Shown here piece after piece: positions 38,070-47,107 of a DNA stretch of 64,000 nucleotides. How positions within the stretch are numbered: the first letter of the stretch is position 1; each line of letters begins with the position of its first letter. Location of the stretch: the NCBI RefSeq assembly GCF_036670025.1, contig NZ_CP137640.1, forward strand, positions 24,001 through 88,000, written 5' to 3'. The position numbers and the translations under genes are program-made. This DNA is from Bacillus_BD oryzisoli. Its GTDB lineage: Bacteria > Bacillota > Bacilli > Bacillales > Cytobacillaceae. The notes beneath the pieces are model-generated. The model saw only the letters and a program-made list of their open reading frames with translations, was not told where the DNA came from and ran no database searches.

Positions 38070-38606
38070 ATGAAAGCAACTGGTATTGTTCGTCGAATCG
38101 ATGATTTAGGTCGTGTAGTTATCCCAAAGGAAATTCGCAGAACGTTACGTATTCGTGAAGGTGATCCATTGGAGATCTTTGTGGATCGTGATGGAGAAGT
38201 GATTTTGAAGAAATATTCCCCGATTAGTGAATTAGGTGATTTTGCAAAAGAATATGCCGAAGCTTTATTTGATAGTCTTGGAAATCCTGTTCTTATATGT
38301 GATAGAGATAGTTATATTGCTACAGCCGGTGGTTCAAAGAAGGACTATTTAAATAAAAATATAAGCAGCCTTATTGAGAAAACAATGGAAGAAAGAACTT
38401 CGGTATTAATGAACCAGCCTGGAGAAACAGCCTTGGTTGATGGCAACAGTGAGGAAATTTCTTCTTATACCATTGGACCGATTATCGCGAATGGCGATCC
38501 AATCGGCGCTGTAATTATCTTTTCAAAGGATGGATCATTAGGCGAGGTAGAACAAAAGGCAGTTGAAACAGCAGCAGGTTTTCTTGCCAGACAAATGGAA
38601 TCATAA
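38070..38606 (+). CDS. spoVT: stage V sporulation regulator SpoVT
   Basis: Forespore transcription factor that tunes sigma-G genes. The N-terminal AbrB-type swapped hairpin (MKATGIVRRIDDLGRVVIP, 1-19 onward) is a clear paralogue of AbrB at 17251, and the C-terminal part is a GAF-like domain (about 55-178). 178 aa. The frame opens at 38025, but GAGAGG upstream and the B. subtilis start (MKATGIVRRIDD) select 38070. Confidence 0.96.
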   Translation: MKATGIVRRIDDLGRVVIPKEIRRTLRIREGDPLEIFVDRDGEVILKKYSPISELGDFAKEYAEALFDSLGNPVLICDRDSYIATAGGSKKDYLNKNISSLIEKTMEERTSVLMNQPGETALVDGNSEEISSYTIGPIIANGDPIGAVIIFSKDGSLGEVEQKAVETAAGFLARQMES

Positions 38607-38623
38607 CATGAACATGAGTATTT

Positions 38624-38660
38624 TCAAAGGGAAGCAGTCTAAGAGCTGCTTCCCTTTTAT
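38624..38660 (+). terminator. terminator after spoVT
   Basis: GGGAAGCAG (38629-38637) and CTGCTTCCC (38646-38654), then TTTTA. Confidence 0.88.
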
Positions 38661-38736
38661 GATTTTAAGACGAGCGCTTCTTGAGGCAAATTATGCTATA
38701 ATAACTCACGAACTTCAATTTTGGAAGGAGATGGCA

Positions 38737-40347
38737 ATGCAGCCCAAAGATCAAGGAAAGTATTTATTTAGAGGAACGCTTATTTTAACTGTCGGTGCAC
38801 TTTTTACGAAAATATTAAGTGCCTTTTATAGGGTTCCCTTTCAAAATATTGTCGGGGATGTTGGGTTTTATATTTACCAGCAGGTTTACCCCTTTTATGG
38901 AATAGCTGTTGTATTATCCACATACGGATTTCCAGTTGTCATTTCCAAATTATATGCTGAAGAAATCATGAAGAAAGAAAAGAGTAATCTCAGACAACTA
39001 TTCTTCGTGTCAATGTTATTTTTATGTGGGTTTGGATTCCTCTGTTTTGTGTTTCTCTTTGCAGGGGCGGGTTGGTTAGCACGCTATATGAACGACCCTC
39101 AGCTTGCACGGTTGTTGCAATTAAATGCGGTTGTTTTTTTAATCATACCGGTTATCTCTTTATTCAGAGGTTTTTTTCAAGGTTCCGGCTATATGCTCCC
39201 TACGGCTGTTTCACAGGTGGGTGAACAATTTATCAGGGTCATTACGATTTTGGTGTCTGCTGTCTATCTTGTTCATTTTCAGTATTCTCTTTATACCGTC
39301 GGTAGTGGGGCGGTTATTGGTTCCATCACAGGCGGATTAACGGCCGCGCTTATCTTACTATTTTTTTGGCTTCGGACGAGAAAAAAAGATGCTTTACAAA
39401 AGCCAGCACTGTTCCAGCAAAGCGGGAGAATTATTAAAGCTTTTATTCTGTACGCTCTGCCTATTTGCATCAGCAGTATGCCGCTCATATTGCTTCAATT
39501 GGCTGATTCATTAAATTTGTATTCCCTTTTGGTTGATGCAGGAACAGCAAGTCATCGGGCAAAGGAATTGAAGGGTGTGTATGATCGTGGGCAGCCTCTT
39601 ATCCAGCTTGGGACAGTCGTTGCAACATCGATGTCCTTATCGTTAGTTCCGCTTATTACAAAAGAAAAAATGCAGAACAATTCCGGGATACTAAAGGAGA
39701 AAATCGAGCTTGCACTTAAATCGAGTATATTGGTCGGGGTTGGGGCTACTATAGGATTGTACGGTATTATCAACCCGACAAATAGAATGTTATTTGAAAA
39801 TACAGAGGGCTCAGATGTATTGGCTGTACTTGGAGCATTAATCCTGCTTGGTTCAATTATTATAACGATTACTGCCATTTTGCAGGGGTTAGGACATATT
39901 ATATTCCCGGCTGTTACGATCCTCACAGGGTTTATGTGTAAGTATTTGTTAAATCATCTGCTTGTCCCGAAGCTTGGGACGATGGGAGCAGCTATTGCCT
40001 CCGTCGTTTCCTTAACGGTGATTTTAGTTGTATTTATGATTAAGCTACATACAATTATGGGAGAATTCATTATCAACAAACACTTCTATGCGGTGATTCT
40101 TACCGCAAGTATCCTTATGCTGATTGTACTGAACGTCTATTTATTTATCACAGATTTTATGTATGAGCTAAGGTTTTCAGATAGGATTACAGCCGGTGTT
40201 CAAGCGCTGAGTGCCGTCATTCTTGGGGGAGCAACATATATGGTAATGATCCTTCGGTCAAATGTATTTAAAGAGAGTGAACTTTCCTTATTGCCGTTCG
40301 GAAGTAAGCTGATTATGTTTTTACCAAAGAAAAAAAGGAGAGATTAG
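38737..40347 (+). CDS. yabM: MOP-superfamily polysaccharide/lipid flippase (YabM, SpoVB/MurJ-like)
   Basis: Multi-pass membrane protein with about 14 hydrophobic segments and the SpoVB-type N-terminus FRGTLILTVGALFTKILSAFYRVPFQNIVGD. Family members flip lipid-linked sugars (MurJ for lipid II, SpoVB in cortex synthesis); the YabM substrate is unknown. 536 aa. The long frame opens at 38563 inside spoVT, but GGAAGGAG at 38723-38730 selects the ATG at 38737. An extended -10 (TGC-TATAAT at 38695-38700) precedes it. Confidence 0.87.
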   Translation: MQPKDQGKYLFRGTLILTVGALFTKILSAFYRVPFQNIVGDVGFYIYQQVYPFYGIAVVLSTYGFPVVISKLYAEEIMKKEKSNLRQLFFVSMLFLCGFGFLCFVFLFAGAGWLARYMNDPQLARLLQLNAVVFLIIPVISLFRGFFQGSGYMLPTAVSQVGEQFIRVITILVSAVYLVHFQYSLYTVGSGAVIGSITGGLTAALILLFFWLRTRKKDALQKPALFQQSGRIIKAFILYALPICISSMPLILLQLADSLNLYSLLVDAGTASHRAKELKGVYDRGQPLIQLGTVVATSMSLSLVPLITKEKMQNNSGILKEKIELALKSSILVGVGATIGLYGIINPTNRMLFENTEGSDVLAVLGALILLGSIIITITAILQGLGHIIFPAVTILTGFMCKYLLNHLLVPKLGTMGAAIASVVSLTVILVVFMIKLHTIMGEFIINKHFYAVILTASILMLIVLNVYLFITDFMYELRFSDRITAGVQALSAVILGGATYMVMILRSNVFKESELSLLPFGSKLIMFLPKKKRRD

Positions 40348-40351
40348 GGAA

Positions 40352-41809
40352 ATGAAGAAAATATATATTGTCGGCCTCGGCGCCGGTGACCTTGACCAGC
40401 TCCCATTGGGTGTATATAAACTGCTTAAAAGTGATAAACCAGTCTATTTACGGACTAAGGAGCATCCGGTGGTAGCTGAATTGGAAAAAGAGGGATTTCA
40501 ATATCATTCATTTGATTCGATTTATGAAAAAAATGAACAGTTTGAAGCAGTATATGAAGAAATTTGTGAAACATTACTATCAATGGACCATCATGAAGAG
40601 CTAATATATGGTGTTCCTGGTCACCCGCTTGTTGCAGAAAGGACGGTCCAGCTTTTATTGAAAAGAAGTAAGGCAGCTGGGATTGAACTTGAAGTGATCG
40701 GAGGCCAAAGCTTTTTAGATGATATTTTTACAGCCTTGCAAATTGATCCGATTGAAGGCTTTCAATTATTGGATGCAACCGACTTAAAGCTCGAGGAGTT
40801 CCAGTTGAGACAGCATATGCTGGTTGGTCAGGTATATGATTCCTTTATGGCATCGAACGTAAAGCTGACCTTTATGGAAAGACTTCCATATAATTATGAT
40901 GTATACATAGTTACAGCAGCAGGAAGCAAGGAGGAAAGCATCCGAAAGGTCCCGCTGGTTGAGCTTGACCGGGAAACAAAGTTAAGTAATTTAACGTCCG
41001 TGTATATTCCACCTGTAACCGATGAAACCATGTTGTATAAGGACTTTAGTAAGTTGAGGGCCATCATTGCCGAGCTAAGAGGACCAAACGGCTGCCCTTG
41101 GGATTTGAAACAAACACATGAATCATTAACAAAGTATCTAATTGAAGAAGCCTATGAAGTCATTGAAGCGATTCAGGAAAAGGATATCGATCATCTCATT
41201 GAAGAGCTCGGAGATGTATTATTACAGGTTCTCCTTCATGCCCAAATCGGAGAGGATGATGGTTATTTTTCCATTGATGATGTGATCGAAGGCCTCTCTG
41301 CAAAGATGGTACGCCGCCATCCTCATGTTTTTGGAGATAAAACAGCTGAGACAGCGGAGGATGTTGTTAAGAATTGGCAGGAGATTAAGCAGAAGGAAAA
41401 AGGTGAACAGCCTGTATCTATACTAGGTGAAGTAGGAACATCACTGCCGACCATTCTTCGTTCATATGAGTTGCAGAAAAAGGCAGCTAAGGTTGGCTTT
41501 GATTGGCCGGATGTCAGCGGTGCATGGGCAAAGCTGAAGGAGGAAATCGGCGAGTTTGAACAGGAAATCAAGGATGATCGTAATGAACAAGCAGTAAAGG
41601 AGTTTGGAGATATTCTGTTTGCACTTGTGAATATCGCCCGTTTCTATGATATAAACCCTGATGAAGCATTATTTATGACGAATCAAAAATTTATTAGGCG
41701 TTTTCAATATATAGAGAAAAAAGTGGAAGAGAGCAGCAGGCCGTTTACAGATTACCAGTTGGAGGAGCTTGATCGTTACTGGGAAGAAGCGAAAAAGGCC
41801 GGACTATGA
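40352..41809 (+). CDS. yabN: YabN: SAM-methylase-fold plus MazG nucleotide pyrophosphohydrolase
   Basis: Fusion of an N-terminal tetrapyrrole-methylase-like domain (IYIVGLGAGDLDQLPLG, about 1-220) to a C-terminal MazG domain (LRGPNGCPWDLKQTHESL, EExxE-type EELGDVLLQVLLH metal-binding helices, then a second MazG-like half). 485 aa, as in B. subtilis, where MazG activity on nucleoside triphosphates fits a house-cleaning role. Starts 5 nt after yabM. Confidence 0.92.
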   Translation: MKKIYIVGLGAGDLDQLPLGVYKLLKSDKPVYLRTKEHPVVAELEKEGFQYHSFDSIYEKNEQFEAVYEEICETLLSMDHHEELIYGVPGHPLVAERTVQLLLKRSKAAGIELEVIGGQSFLDDIFTALQIDPIEGFQLLDATDLKLEEFQLRQHMLVGQVYDSFMASNVKLTFMERLPYNYDVYIVTAAGSKEESIRKVPLVELDRETKLSNLTSVYIPPVTDETMLYKDFSKLRAIIAELRGPNGCPWDLKQTHESLTKYLIEEAYEVIEAIQEKDIDHLIEELGDVLLQVLLHAQIGEDDGYFSIDDVIEGLSAKMVRRHPHVFGDKTAETAEDVVKNWQEIKQKEKGEQPVSILGEVGTSLPTILRSYELQKKAAKVGFDWPDVSGAWAKLKEEIGEFEQEIKDDRNEQAVKEFGDILFALVNIARFYDINPDEALFMTNQKFIRRFQYIEKKVEESSRPFTDYQLEELDRYWEEAKKAGL

Positions 41810-41825
41810 GAAAAGGAGTTTAGAT

Positions 41826-42092
41826 ATGCGTTTAGATAAATTTTTAAAGGTATCAAGATTAATCAAAAGACGGACATTGGCGAAGGAGGTCTCTGACCAA
41901 GGGCGGATATCGATTAACGGCATTCAGGCAAAGGCCAGCTCCAATGTCAAAGTCGGTGATGAGTTAACGGTCCGCTTTGGTCAAAGAGTCGTTACAGTTA
42001 AGATTGAAAAACTTCAGGAAACAACAAAAAAGGAAGAAGCGGCTAGTATGTACACTACTATCAAGGATGAAAGGATCCCTGAGGAGTTTTAA
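41826..42092 (+). CDS. rqcP: RqcP, S4-domain ribosome quality-control factor (YabO)
   Basis: 88-aa S4 RNA-binding protein (MRLDKFLKVSRLIKRRTLAKEV ... GRISINGIQAKASSNVKVGDELTVRFG). In B. subtilis RqcP works with RqcH in C-terminal alanine tailing on obstructed 50S subunits. The frame opens at 41769, overlapping yabN, but AAAAGGAG selects the ATG at 41826, which also begins the S4 domain. Confidence 0.93.
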   Translation: MRLDKFLKVSRLIKRRTLAKEVSDQGRISINGIQAKASSNVKVGDELTVRFGQRVVTVKIEKLQETTKKEEAASMYTTIKDERIPEEF

Positions 42093-42105
42093 TAATGGAA
42101 CTAGA

Positions 42106-42140
42106 TAAGGCGGCTTGTCGTTATGGCAAGCCGCATTTTA
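42106..42140 (+). terminator. terminator after rqcP
   Basis: GCGGCTTG (42110-42117) and CAAGCCGC (42127-42134), then ATTTTA. Confidence 0.8.
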
Positions 42141-42216
42141 TGTTCGTGTTCTAAATCCACTATTCCTTCATAAACATGTACAAAAAGGTTGTACAAAATG
42201 ATTGTGAGGGATGGGA

Positions 42217-42519
42217 ATGAGTCAATATTACGATAATAATTCTTCTAAAGGGACTGTCCAAGAGCATGATGTAATTATGAGAGGAAGAAGGCTGCTGGAT
42301 ATTACGGGTGTTAAACAGGTGGAAAGCTTTGATAACGAGGAGTTTTTATTAGAAACCGTTATGGGGTTTTTAGCTATCAAAGGGGAAAATCTGCAAATGA
42401 AAAATCTTGATGTCGATAAAGGTATCGTATCGATAAAAGGAAAAGTATTTGATCTGGTTTACATTGATGAACATCATGGAGAAAAGGCTAAAGGCTTCTT
42501 TAGCAAGTTATTTCGATGA
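42217..42519 (+). CDS. yabP: sporulation protein YabP
   Basis: 100-aa YabP/YqfC family protein, required for sporulation in B. subtilis under sigma-E. The block RGRRLLDITGVKQVESFDNEEFLLETVMGFLAIKGENLQMKNLDVDKG defines the family. The frame opens at 42211, but GAGGG abuts that ATG; the ATG at 42217 has proper spacing. The two TTGTACAAAA/TGTACAAAAA repeats at 42176-42199 may mark the mother-cell promoter, but I cannot assign -35 and -10. Overlaps yabQ by ATGA. Confidence 0.93.
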   Translation: MSQYYDNNSSKGTVQEHDVIMRGRRLLDITGVKQVESFDNEEFLLETVMGFLAIKGENLQMKNLDVDKGIVSIKGKVFDLVYIDEHHGEKAKGFFSKLFR

Positions 42520-43148
42520 CATTAACCACACAATTCATGACTATGCTGGCAATGATCGGCATGGGGACTTTTTTTGGAGCAGCTCTTGATACATACAATC
42601 GATTTCTCCAAAGAAGTAAAAGAAAGAGCTGGCTTGTATTTATCAATGATATTTTATTTTGGACCTTTCAAGGTTTATTTATTTTTTATGTATTATTCAA
42701 TGTAAACCAGGGAGAATTACGATTTTATATATTTCTTGCCTTATTATGCGGTTTTGCAGCCTATCAAAGCTTATGTAGACAATTATACCTAAGGTGTCTA
42801 GAATGGCTTATTTCGTTTGTTATTTCGGTATCCCGCTTTATTGTGAGGCTTTTTCTTATTTTTATTTATAAACCGATCCTGGCCCTCATCAGCATGCTTA
42901 TTACAACGGTGATCATGATTGGTAAGGGTCTCTTAGTGTTATTAAAGACCGTATTAAAGTGCGTGGAATTCACAATAAAAATCCTATTTAAGCCAATAAA
43001 GTGGATATTGTTACTTTTTTGGAAACTATTCCCCAAACCTCTTAAAAAATCAGTCGAGAAGTTATATAATGAATTGGCAGGAAAATTTAGAACAATAAAG
43101 AATACTATTATTAAAATGACCGCAAAATGGAAAAAGGGTAATAAGTAA
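42516..43148 (+). CDS. yabQ: sporulation membrane protein YabQ
   Basis: 210-aa membrane protein of the YabQ family, needed for cortex formation and localised at the forespore membrane in B. subtilis. About five hydrophobic segments lie in residues 5-140 (MTLTTQFMTMLAMIGMGTFFGAALD-type N-terminus), followed by a Lys-rich C-terminal tail. Starts within the yabP stop (ATGA), so it is translationally coupled; no separate strong ribosome binding site. Confidence 0.9.
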   Translation: MTLTTQFMTMLAMIGMGTFFGAALDTYNRFLQRSKRKSWLVFINDILFWTFQGLFIFYVLFNVNQGELRFYIFLALLCGFAAYQSLCRQLYLRCLEWLISFVISVSRFIVRLFLIFIYKPILALISMLITTVIMIGKGLLVLLKTVLKCVEFTIKILFKPIKWILLLFWKLFPKPLKKSVEKLYNELAGKFRTIKNTIIKMTAKWKKGNK

Positions 43149-43162
43149 GGAGGGTTACTGAA

Positions 43163-43564
43163 GTGAGTGCCATCAAGCAACACAATATAGCTAAACTTCA
43201 GACAAACTATGCAATGCAACAAGAGGAGAGTCAAATCAGTGCAGCAAGACGAAAAAAGGTTCTATACAGACGGTTGGCTGTTTTTTTCGCTTTTGCTATT
43301 ATCATATCTTATTTGATGATCTCGACACTCATTTCACAAAACTCGGTGCTGGCAGAAAAGGCAGAGGAGAAGGAACAGCTGCAGAAAGATCTTGCCTCCC
43401 TTCAACATGAAGAAGAGCTTTTAAAAGAAGAGGTAACGAAATTAAAGGATGATGAGTATATTGCTAAATTGGCAAGAAGTGAATATTTTCTTTCTGAAGA
43501 CAATGAAATTATCTTCACACTCCCGGAAACAAATAAGCAGAAGGCGGAAAAATCATCCAACTGA
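43163..43564 (+). CDS. divIC: cell-division protein DivIC
   Basis: Bitopic septal protein of the FtsB/DivIC family, partner of FtsL and DivIB. A cytoplasmic basic N-terminus (about 1-37), one transmembrane helix (LAVFFAFAIIISYLMISTLIS) and an extracellular leucine-zipper coiled coil (about 60-105) are visible. 133 aa. GTG start with TAAGGAGGGT about 7 nt upstream. Sits between yabQ and yabR, as in B. subtilis. Confidence 0.95.
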   Translation: MSAIKQHNIAKLQTNYAMQQEESQISAARRKKVLYRRLAVFFAFAIIISYLMISTLISQNSVLAEKAEEKEQLQKDLASLQHEEELLKEEVTKLKDDEYIAKLARSEYFLSEDNEIIFTLPETNKQKAEKSSN

Positions 43565-43648
43565 GGCTGTATTGCACTCTTTCTTTCTATTTTGTATAAT
43601 ATAATATAAGTATGATTTTGCATATTTTTAAGGAGGAAGTTTCTTTTT

Positions 43649-44131
43649 ATGTCAATCGAAGTAGGCAGCAAGTTACAGGGAAAGGTAACAGGAATTACTA
43701 ATTTTGGAGCATTTGTGGAGCTGCCGGAAGGCTCAACCGGGCTTGTTCACATTAGTGAGGTTGCAGATAACTATGTCAAGGATATTAATGACCATCTTAA
43801 AGTTGGCGATGTAGTCGAAGTAAAGGTTATTAATGTGGAAAAGGATGGAAAAATTGGCCTTTCCATTAAAAAGGCTGTAGACAGACCTGAAAGACCAAGC
43901 AGACCGGATAGACCGATGAGAAATGACAGAGGTGACAGAGGCGATTCAAGAGGAGGACACTCTGGGCGTCCGCGTCATGGGCAGGGAAGATCAAATGATA
44001 ACCACCGAGCTCCTAAAGAGAATTTTGAAATGAAAATGGCACGTTTTTTAAAGGATAGTGAAGATCGGTTATCTTCCCTAAAGCGTAATACTGAGTCCAA
44101 ACGTGGAGGAAGAGGCGCTAGAAGAGGATAA
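43649..44131 (+). CDS. yabR: S1-domain RNA-binding protein YabR
   Basis: 160 aa. N-terminal S1 OB-fold (GSKLQGKVTGITNFGAFVELPEG...GLVHISEV, about 5-75), then an Arg/Asp/Gly-rich low-complexity segment (PERPSRPDRPMRNDRGDRGD-like, about 88-125) and a basic tail ending RGGRGARRG. Related to the general stress protein 13 family; likely binds RNA or ribosomes. AGGAGG upstream of the ATG. Confidence 0.92.
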   Translation: MSIEVGSKLQGKVTGITNFGAFVELPEGSTGLVHISEVADNYVKDINDHLKVGDVVEVKVINVEKDGKIGLSIKKAVDRPERPSRPDRPMRNDRGDRGDSRGGHSGRPRHGQGRSNDNHRAPKENFEMKMARFLKDSEDRLSSLKRNTESKRGGRGARRG

Positions 44132-44183
44132 CTTGCTGCTGATTTCTATACAATAGCAGGGTATCGTCGTATTCCCTATATAA

Positions 44184-44221
44184 CAGACAAATCCAATTGT
44201 TGGGTTTGTCTTTTTTTTTTG
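44184..44221 (+). terminator. terminator after yabR
   Basis: GACAAATCC (44186-44194) and GGGTTTGTC (44202-44210), then ten T. In B. subtilis two tRNA genes follow at this point; none is present here. Confidence 0.9.
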
Positions 44222-44356
44222 TATAAGATATCAAATGGAATATTAAAAAGCCTGTCACACAAAAAGACAGGATGTTTTATCATATAGTAAATATCTGCTA
44301 TTCCAGCACCTATTGCACATGTTTCTCCTGTTATTTTTAGACTTTTGGTGGAAATG

Positions 44357-44422
44357 AGTCGAACGAAAAAAGAGGGCTTGTCCGCCATTTTGACAAACTT
44401 CTAAAGCTCCCGTCTATATAAT
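44357..44422 (+). promoter_or_regulatory. spoIIE promoter: sigma-A elements 21 bp apart with Spo0A-box-like site
   Basis: TTGACA (44390-44395) and TATAAT (44417-44422) are perfect but separated by 21 nt instead of 17. AGTCGAA (44357-44363) matches the Spo0A box TGNCGAA in 6 of 7, and the -35 itself reads TTTGTCAA on the other strand. This is the arrangement of Spo0A-activated spoIIE/spoIIG promoters. Confidence 0.88.
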
Positions 44423-44456
44423 AAATAAAAAATACTTAGGCAGGGAGTGAAGCTGC

Positions 44457-46934
44457 GTGGAAAAGGTGGAGCGGAATTTCATGGATCCTATCAGGGACGT
44501 TAACCTTGCAAAATCTAAATTAAAGTTTGCAAATCCCTTTACTAACTTTCAAGCAAACATGGAAACCCTTTTTCTCAAAAAGGGCTATATCCTCTTATTA
44601 ATAGGATTTTTACTTGGACGTTCATTAATCTTAGCCAAATTAACTCCATTTAGCGTTCCTTTTTTTGCTGCTGTATATCTTGTAAGAAAGGATCGGGCGC
44701 CATTAGCATTAATCGGTCTTATTGGAGGTGCAGCTACGCTTTCTGTAGTTGATGCAGTTTCTACATTTGTGTTGACGCTGTTATTTTTAGTTTCCTATAA
44801 GGCTACAAAAAAATGGTTGAAAAATGAGGTCAAATTCATTCCTTTTTATGTATTTTTTGTACTGCTTATTGGCAGTCTTGTTGAGGGCTATATCGTTTCA
44901 GGTAAGTTTAGCTTGTATGAACTGATGATGGCCGGTGTGGAATCCAGTTTAGGCTTTATTTTAACCCTTATCTTTTTACAAGGTCTTCCTTTACTATCGA
45001 TTTCAAAACGCAGACAGTCGTTAAAGACGGAGGAAATTGTCTGTTTAATTATATTACTGGCTTCCGTCATGACTGGAACGATTGGCTGGACGGTATACGA
45101 CATTTCAATTGATCATGTATTATCGCGGTACCTTGTGCTGGTGTTTGCTTTTGTAGCAGGAGCAACAGTGGGGTCAACTGTTGGAGTTGTCACCGGTCTT
45201 ATCTTTAGCTTAGCCAGTGTTTCCAGCTTCTCACATATGAGTTTATTAGCTTTTTCAGGCCTGCTCGGAGGTCTATTAAAAGAGGGGAAAAAGGTTGGCG
45301 TCTCGTTTGGGTTGCTGATTGCAACCCTATTGATCGGTATGTATGGAGACGGCAATGCGGCCTTACTTAAAACACTTCTGGAGTCAGCCGCCGCTATTGC
45401 TTTATTATTTCTAACCCCTAAAACATTCACTTCCAGACTAGCAAAATATATTCCTGGCACGTTAGAACATTCACAGGAGCAGCAGCAATATATGAGAAAG
45501 ATGAGAGATGTGACTTCGCAAAGGGTGGCGCAATTTTCTCATGTATTCCAGGCCCTTTCTAATAGCTTTAATCATCAGAGTGAACCGACAGAATGGGACG
45601 ATACTGACCGGGAGCTTGATTACTTTTTAAGCAATGTAACGGAAAAAACATGCCAGCTATGTCATCGTAAGGAACAATGCTGGACAAGGAACTTTAATGA
45701 AACATATGACTTTATGAAGGAAATTATGCTTGATATGGAGCAAAAAGGTGGAGAAGTTTCGCAAAAATTATATCGGGAGTGGGGAGTTCACTGCGTCAAG
45801 CCGAAAAAGGTTGTTGAAGCCATGCAGCAGGAATTAACTTATTATCAAGCCAATCAAAAGCTGAAAAGGCAGGTAAAGGAATCGAGGAAATTAGTGGCTG
45901 ACCAGTTATTAGGTGTGTCTGAAATTATGGGCAATTTCGCAAAGGAAATCCAGCGTGAAAGGGAAAATCATCACAAGCAGGAAGAGCTTATCCTTGAGGC
46001 AATGCAGGACTTCGGCATTGAAATTGAGCAAGTTGAAATCTACAGTCTCGAACAAGGGAATGTGGATATCGATATGACCATCCCGGATTATCAAGGACAT
46101 GGGGAATGTGAGAAGCTTATTGCACCGATTCTTTCCGATATTTTAGGTGAAACAATTATTGTTAATTCTGAAGAATATTCTCCATTTGGAAATGACTTCT
46201 ACCATGTAACATTCCGCTCTGCCAAGGCATATTCGGTAGAGGTCGGCGTGGCACATGCTGCAAAGGATGGCGGCTTAATTTCAGGTGACAGCTATTCTAC
46301 AACGGAGCTTGGCTGCGGAAAATATGCCATAGCGATCAGCGATGGGATGGGTAACGGAGAACGTGCCCATATTGAAAGTCAGGAAACGCTCCAGCTTCTG
46401 CAAAAAATACTTCAGTCCGGAATCGAAGAAAGGGTCGCCATTAAATCTGTTAATTCTGTTCTGTCATTGCGAACAACGGATGAGATCTTTTCTACCTTGG
46501 ATCTAGCGATGGTGGATTTACAAAATGCTTCGGCAAAGTTTCTAAAAATCGGCTCTACACCAAGCTTTATTAAAAGAGGCAATAAGGTTTTGAAAATCCA
46601 GGCAAGCAATTTGCCGATGGGAATCATTGAAGATTTCGAGGTAGATGTTGTGAGTGAACAATTAAGAGCTGGTGACCTTTTAATCATGATGAGCGATGGT
46701 GTGTTTGAAGGTCCAAAGCATGTAGAGAACCATGATTTATGGATGAAACGAAAAATAAAAGAGTTAAAGACAGAAGAGCCGCAAGGTGTAGCTGATGTAA
46801 TTATGGAAGAGGTTATCAGGTCGAGGTCAGGCTATATTGATGATGACATGACTGTTCTCGTAGCAAAAATTAAACACAATACACCGAAATGGGCCTCAAT
46901 TCCTGTTCCGCAGTACAAACAGAAAGCTAACTAA
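44457..46934 (+). CDS. spoIIE: stage II sporulation protein E, PP2C phosphatase
   Basis: Membrane phosphatase that dephosphorylates SpoIIAA-P and so activates sigma-F in the forespore; also acts at the polar septum with FtsZ. About ten transmembrane segments lie in residues 40-330, then a central regulatory and FtsZ-interaction region (about 330-590) and a C-terminal PP2C-like domain (DSYSTTELGCGKYAIAISDGMGNG, MMSDGVFEG, DDDMTVLVAKI). 825 aa. GTG start with AGGGAG upstream, matching the B. subtilis N-terminus MEKAERR. Confidence 0.97.
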   Translation: MEKVERNFMDPIRDVNLAKSKLKFANPFTNFQANMETLFLKKGYILLLIGFLLGRSLILAKLTPFSVPFFAAVYLVRKDRAPLALIGLIGGAATLSVVDAVSTFVLTLLFLVSYKATKKWLKNEVKFIPFYVFFVLLIGSLVEGYIVSGKFSLYELMMAGVESSLGFILTLIFLQGLPLLSISKRRQSLKTEEIVCLIILLASVMTGTIGWTVYDISIDHVLSRYLVLVFAFVAGATVGSTVGVVTGLIFSLASVSSFSHMSLLAFSGLLGGLLKEGKKVGVSFGLLIATLLIGMYGDGNAALLKTLLESAAAIALLFLTPKTFTSRLAKYIPGTLEHSQEQQQYMRKMRDVTSQRVAQFSHVFQALSNSFNHQSEPTEWDDTDRELDYFLSNVTEKTCQLCHRKEQCWTRNFNETYDFMKEIMLDMEQKGGEVSQKLYREWGVHCVKPKKVVEAMQQELTYYQANQKLKRQVKESRKLVADQLLGVSEIMGNFAKEIQRERENHHKQEELILEAMQDFGIEIEQVEIYSLEQGNVDIDMTIPDYQGHGECEKLIAPILSDILGETIIVNSEEYSPFGNDFYHVTFRSAKAYSVEVGVAHAAKDGGLISGDSYSTTELGCGKYAIAISDGMGNGERAHIESQETLQLLQKILQSGIEERVAIKSVNSVLSLRTTDEIFSTLDLAMVDLQNASAKFLKIGSTPSFIKRGNKVLKIQASNLPMGIIEDFEVDVVSEQLRAGDLLIMMSDGVFEGPKHVENHDLWMKRKIKELKTEEPQGVADVIMEEVIRSRSGYIDDDMTVLVAKIKHNTPKWASIPVPQYKQKAN

Positions 46935-46977
46935 TGGACGAGCTCTCCTTAATTAACTCAATACAACCTAATTAATG

Positions 46978-47022
46978 GCCGGCAGTGATTCATGCAGAAG
47001 CTGAATCACTGCCGGCTATTTT
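46978..47022 (+). terminator. strong hairpin between spoIIE and yabS
   Basis: Perfect 15-bp stem (46978-46992 with 47002-47016, GCCGGCAGTGATTCA and its complement), 9-nt loop, then TATTTTA. Confidence 0.85.
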
Positions 47023-47107
47023 ACGCTTGGGGTATTTATCTGTTTTATGTATAATTTCCCTCCTTATCGTCGAAAATGGTAACATTTCAGATTTGGAGGG
47101 ATTCCTG

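Noticed and set aside
44176..44388. Leftward 70-aa open frame between yabR and spoIIE
   Set aside because: Begins next to the spoIIE -35, has no ribosome binding site and ends in the yabR terminator.
46985..47107. Longer N-terminus for yabS
   Set aside because: This part lies in the spoIIE terminator stem and has no ribosome binding site; the ATG at 47108 follows TTGGAGGGA and matches the B. subtilis start.
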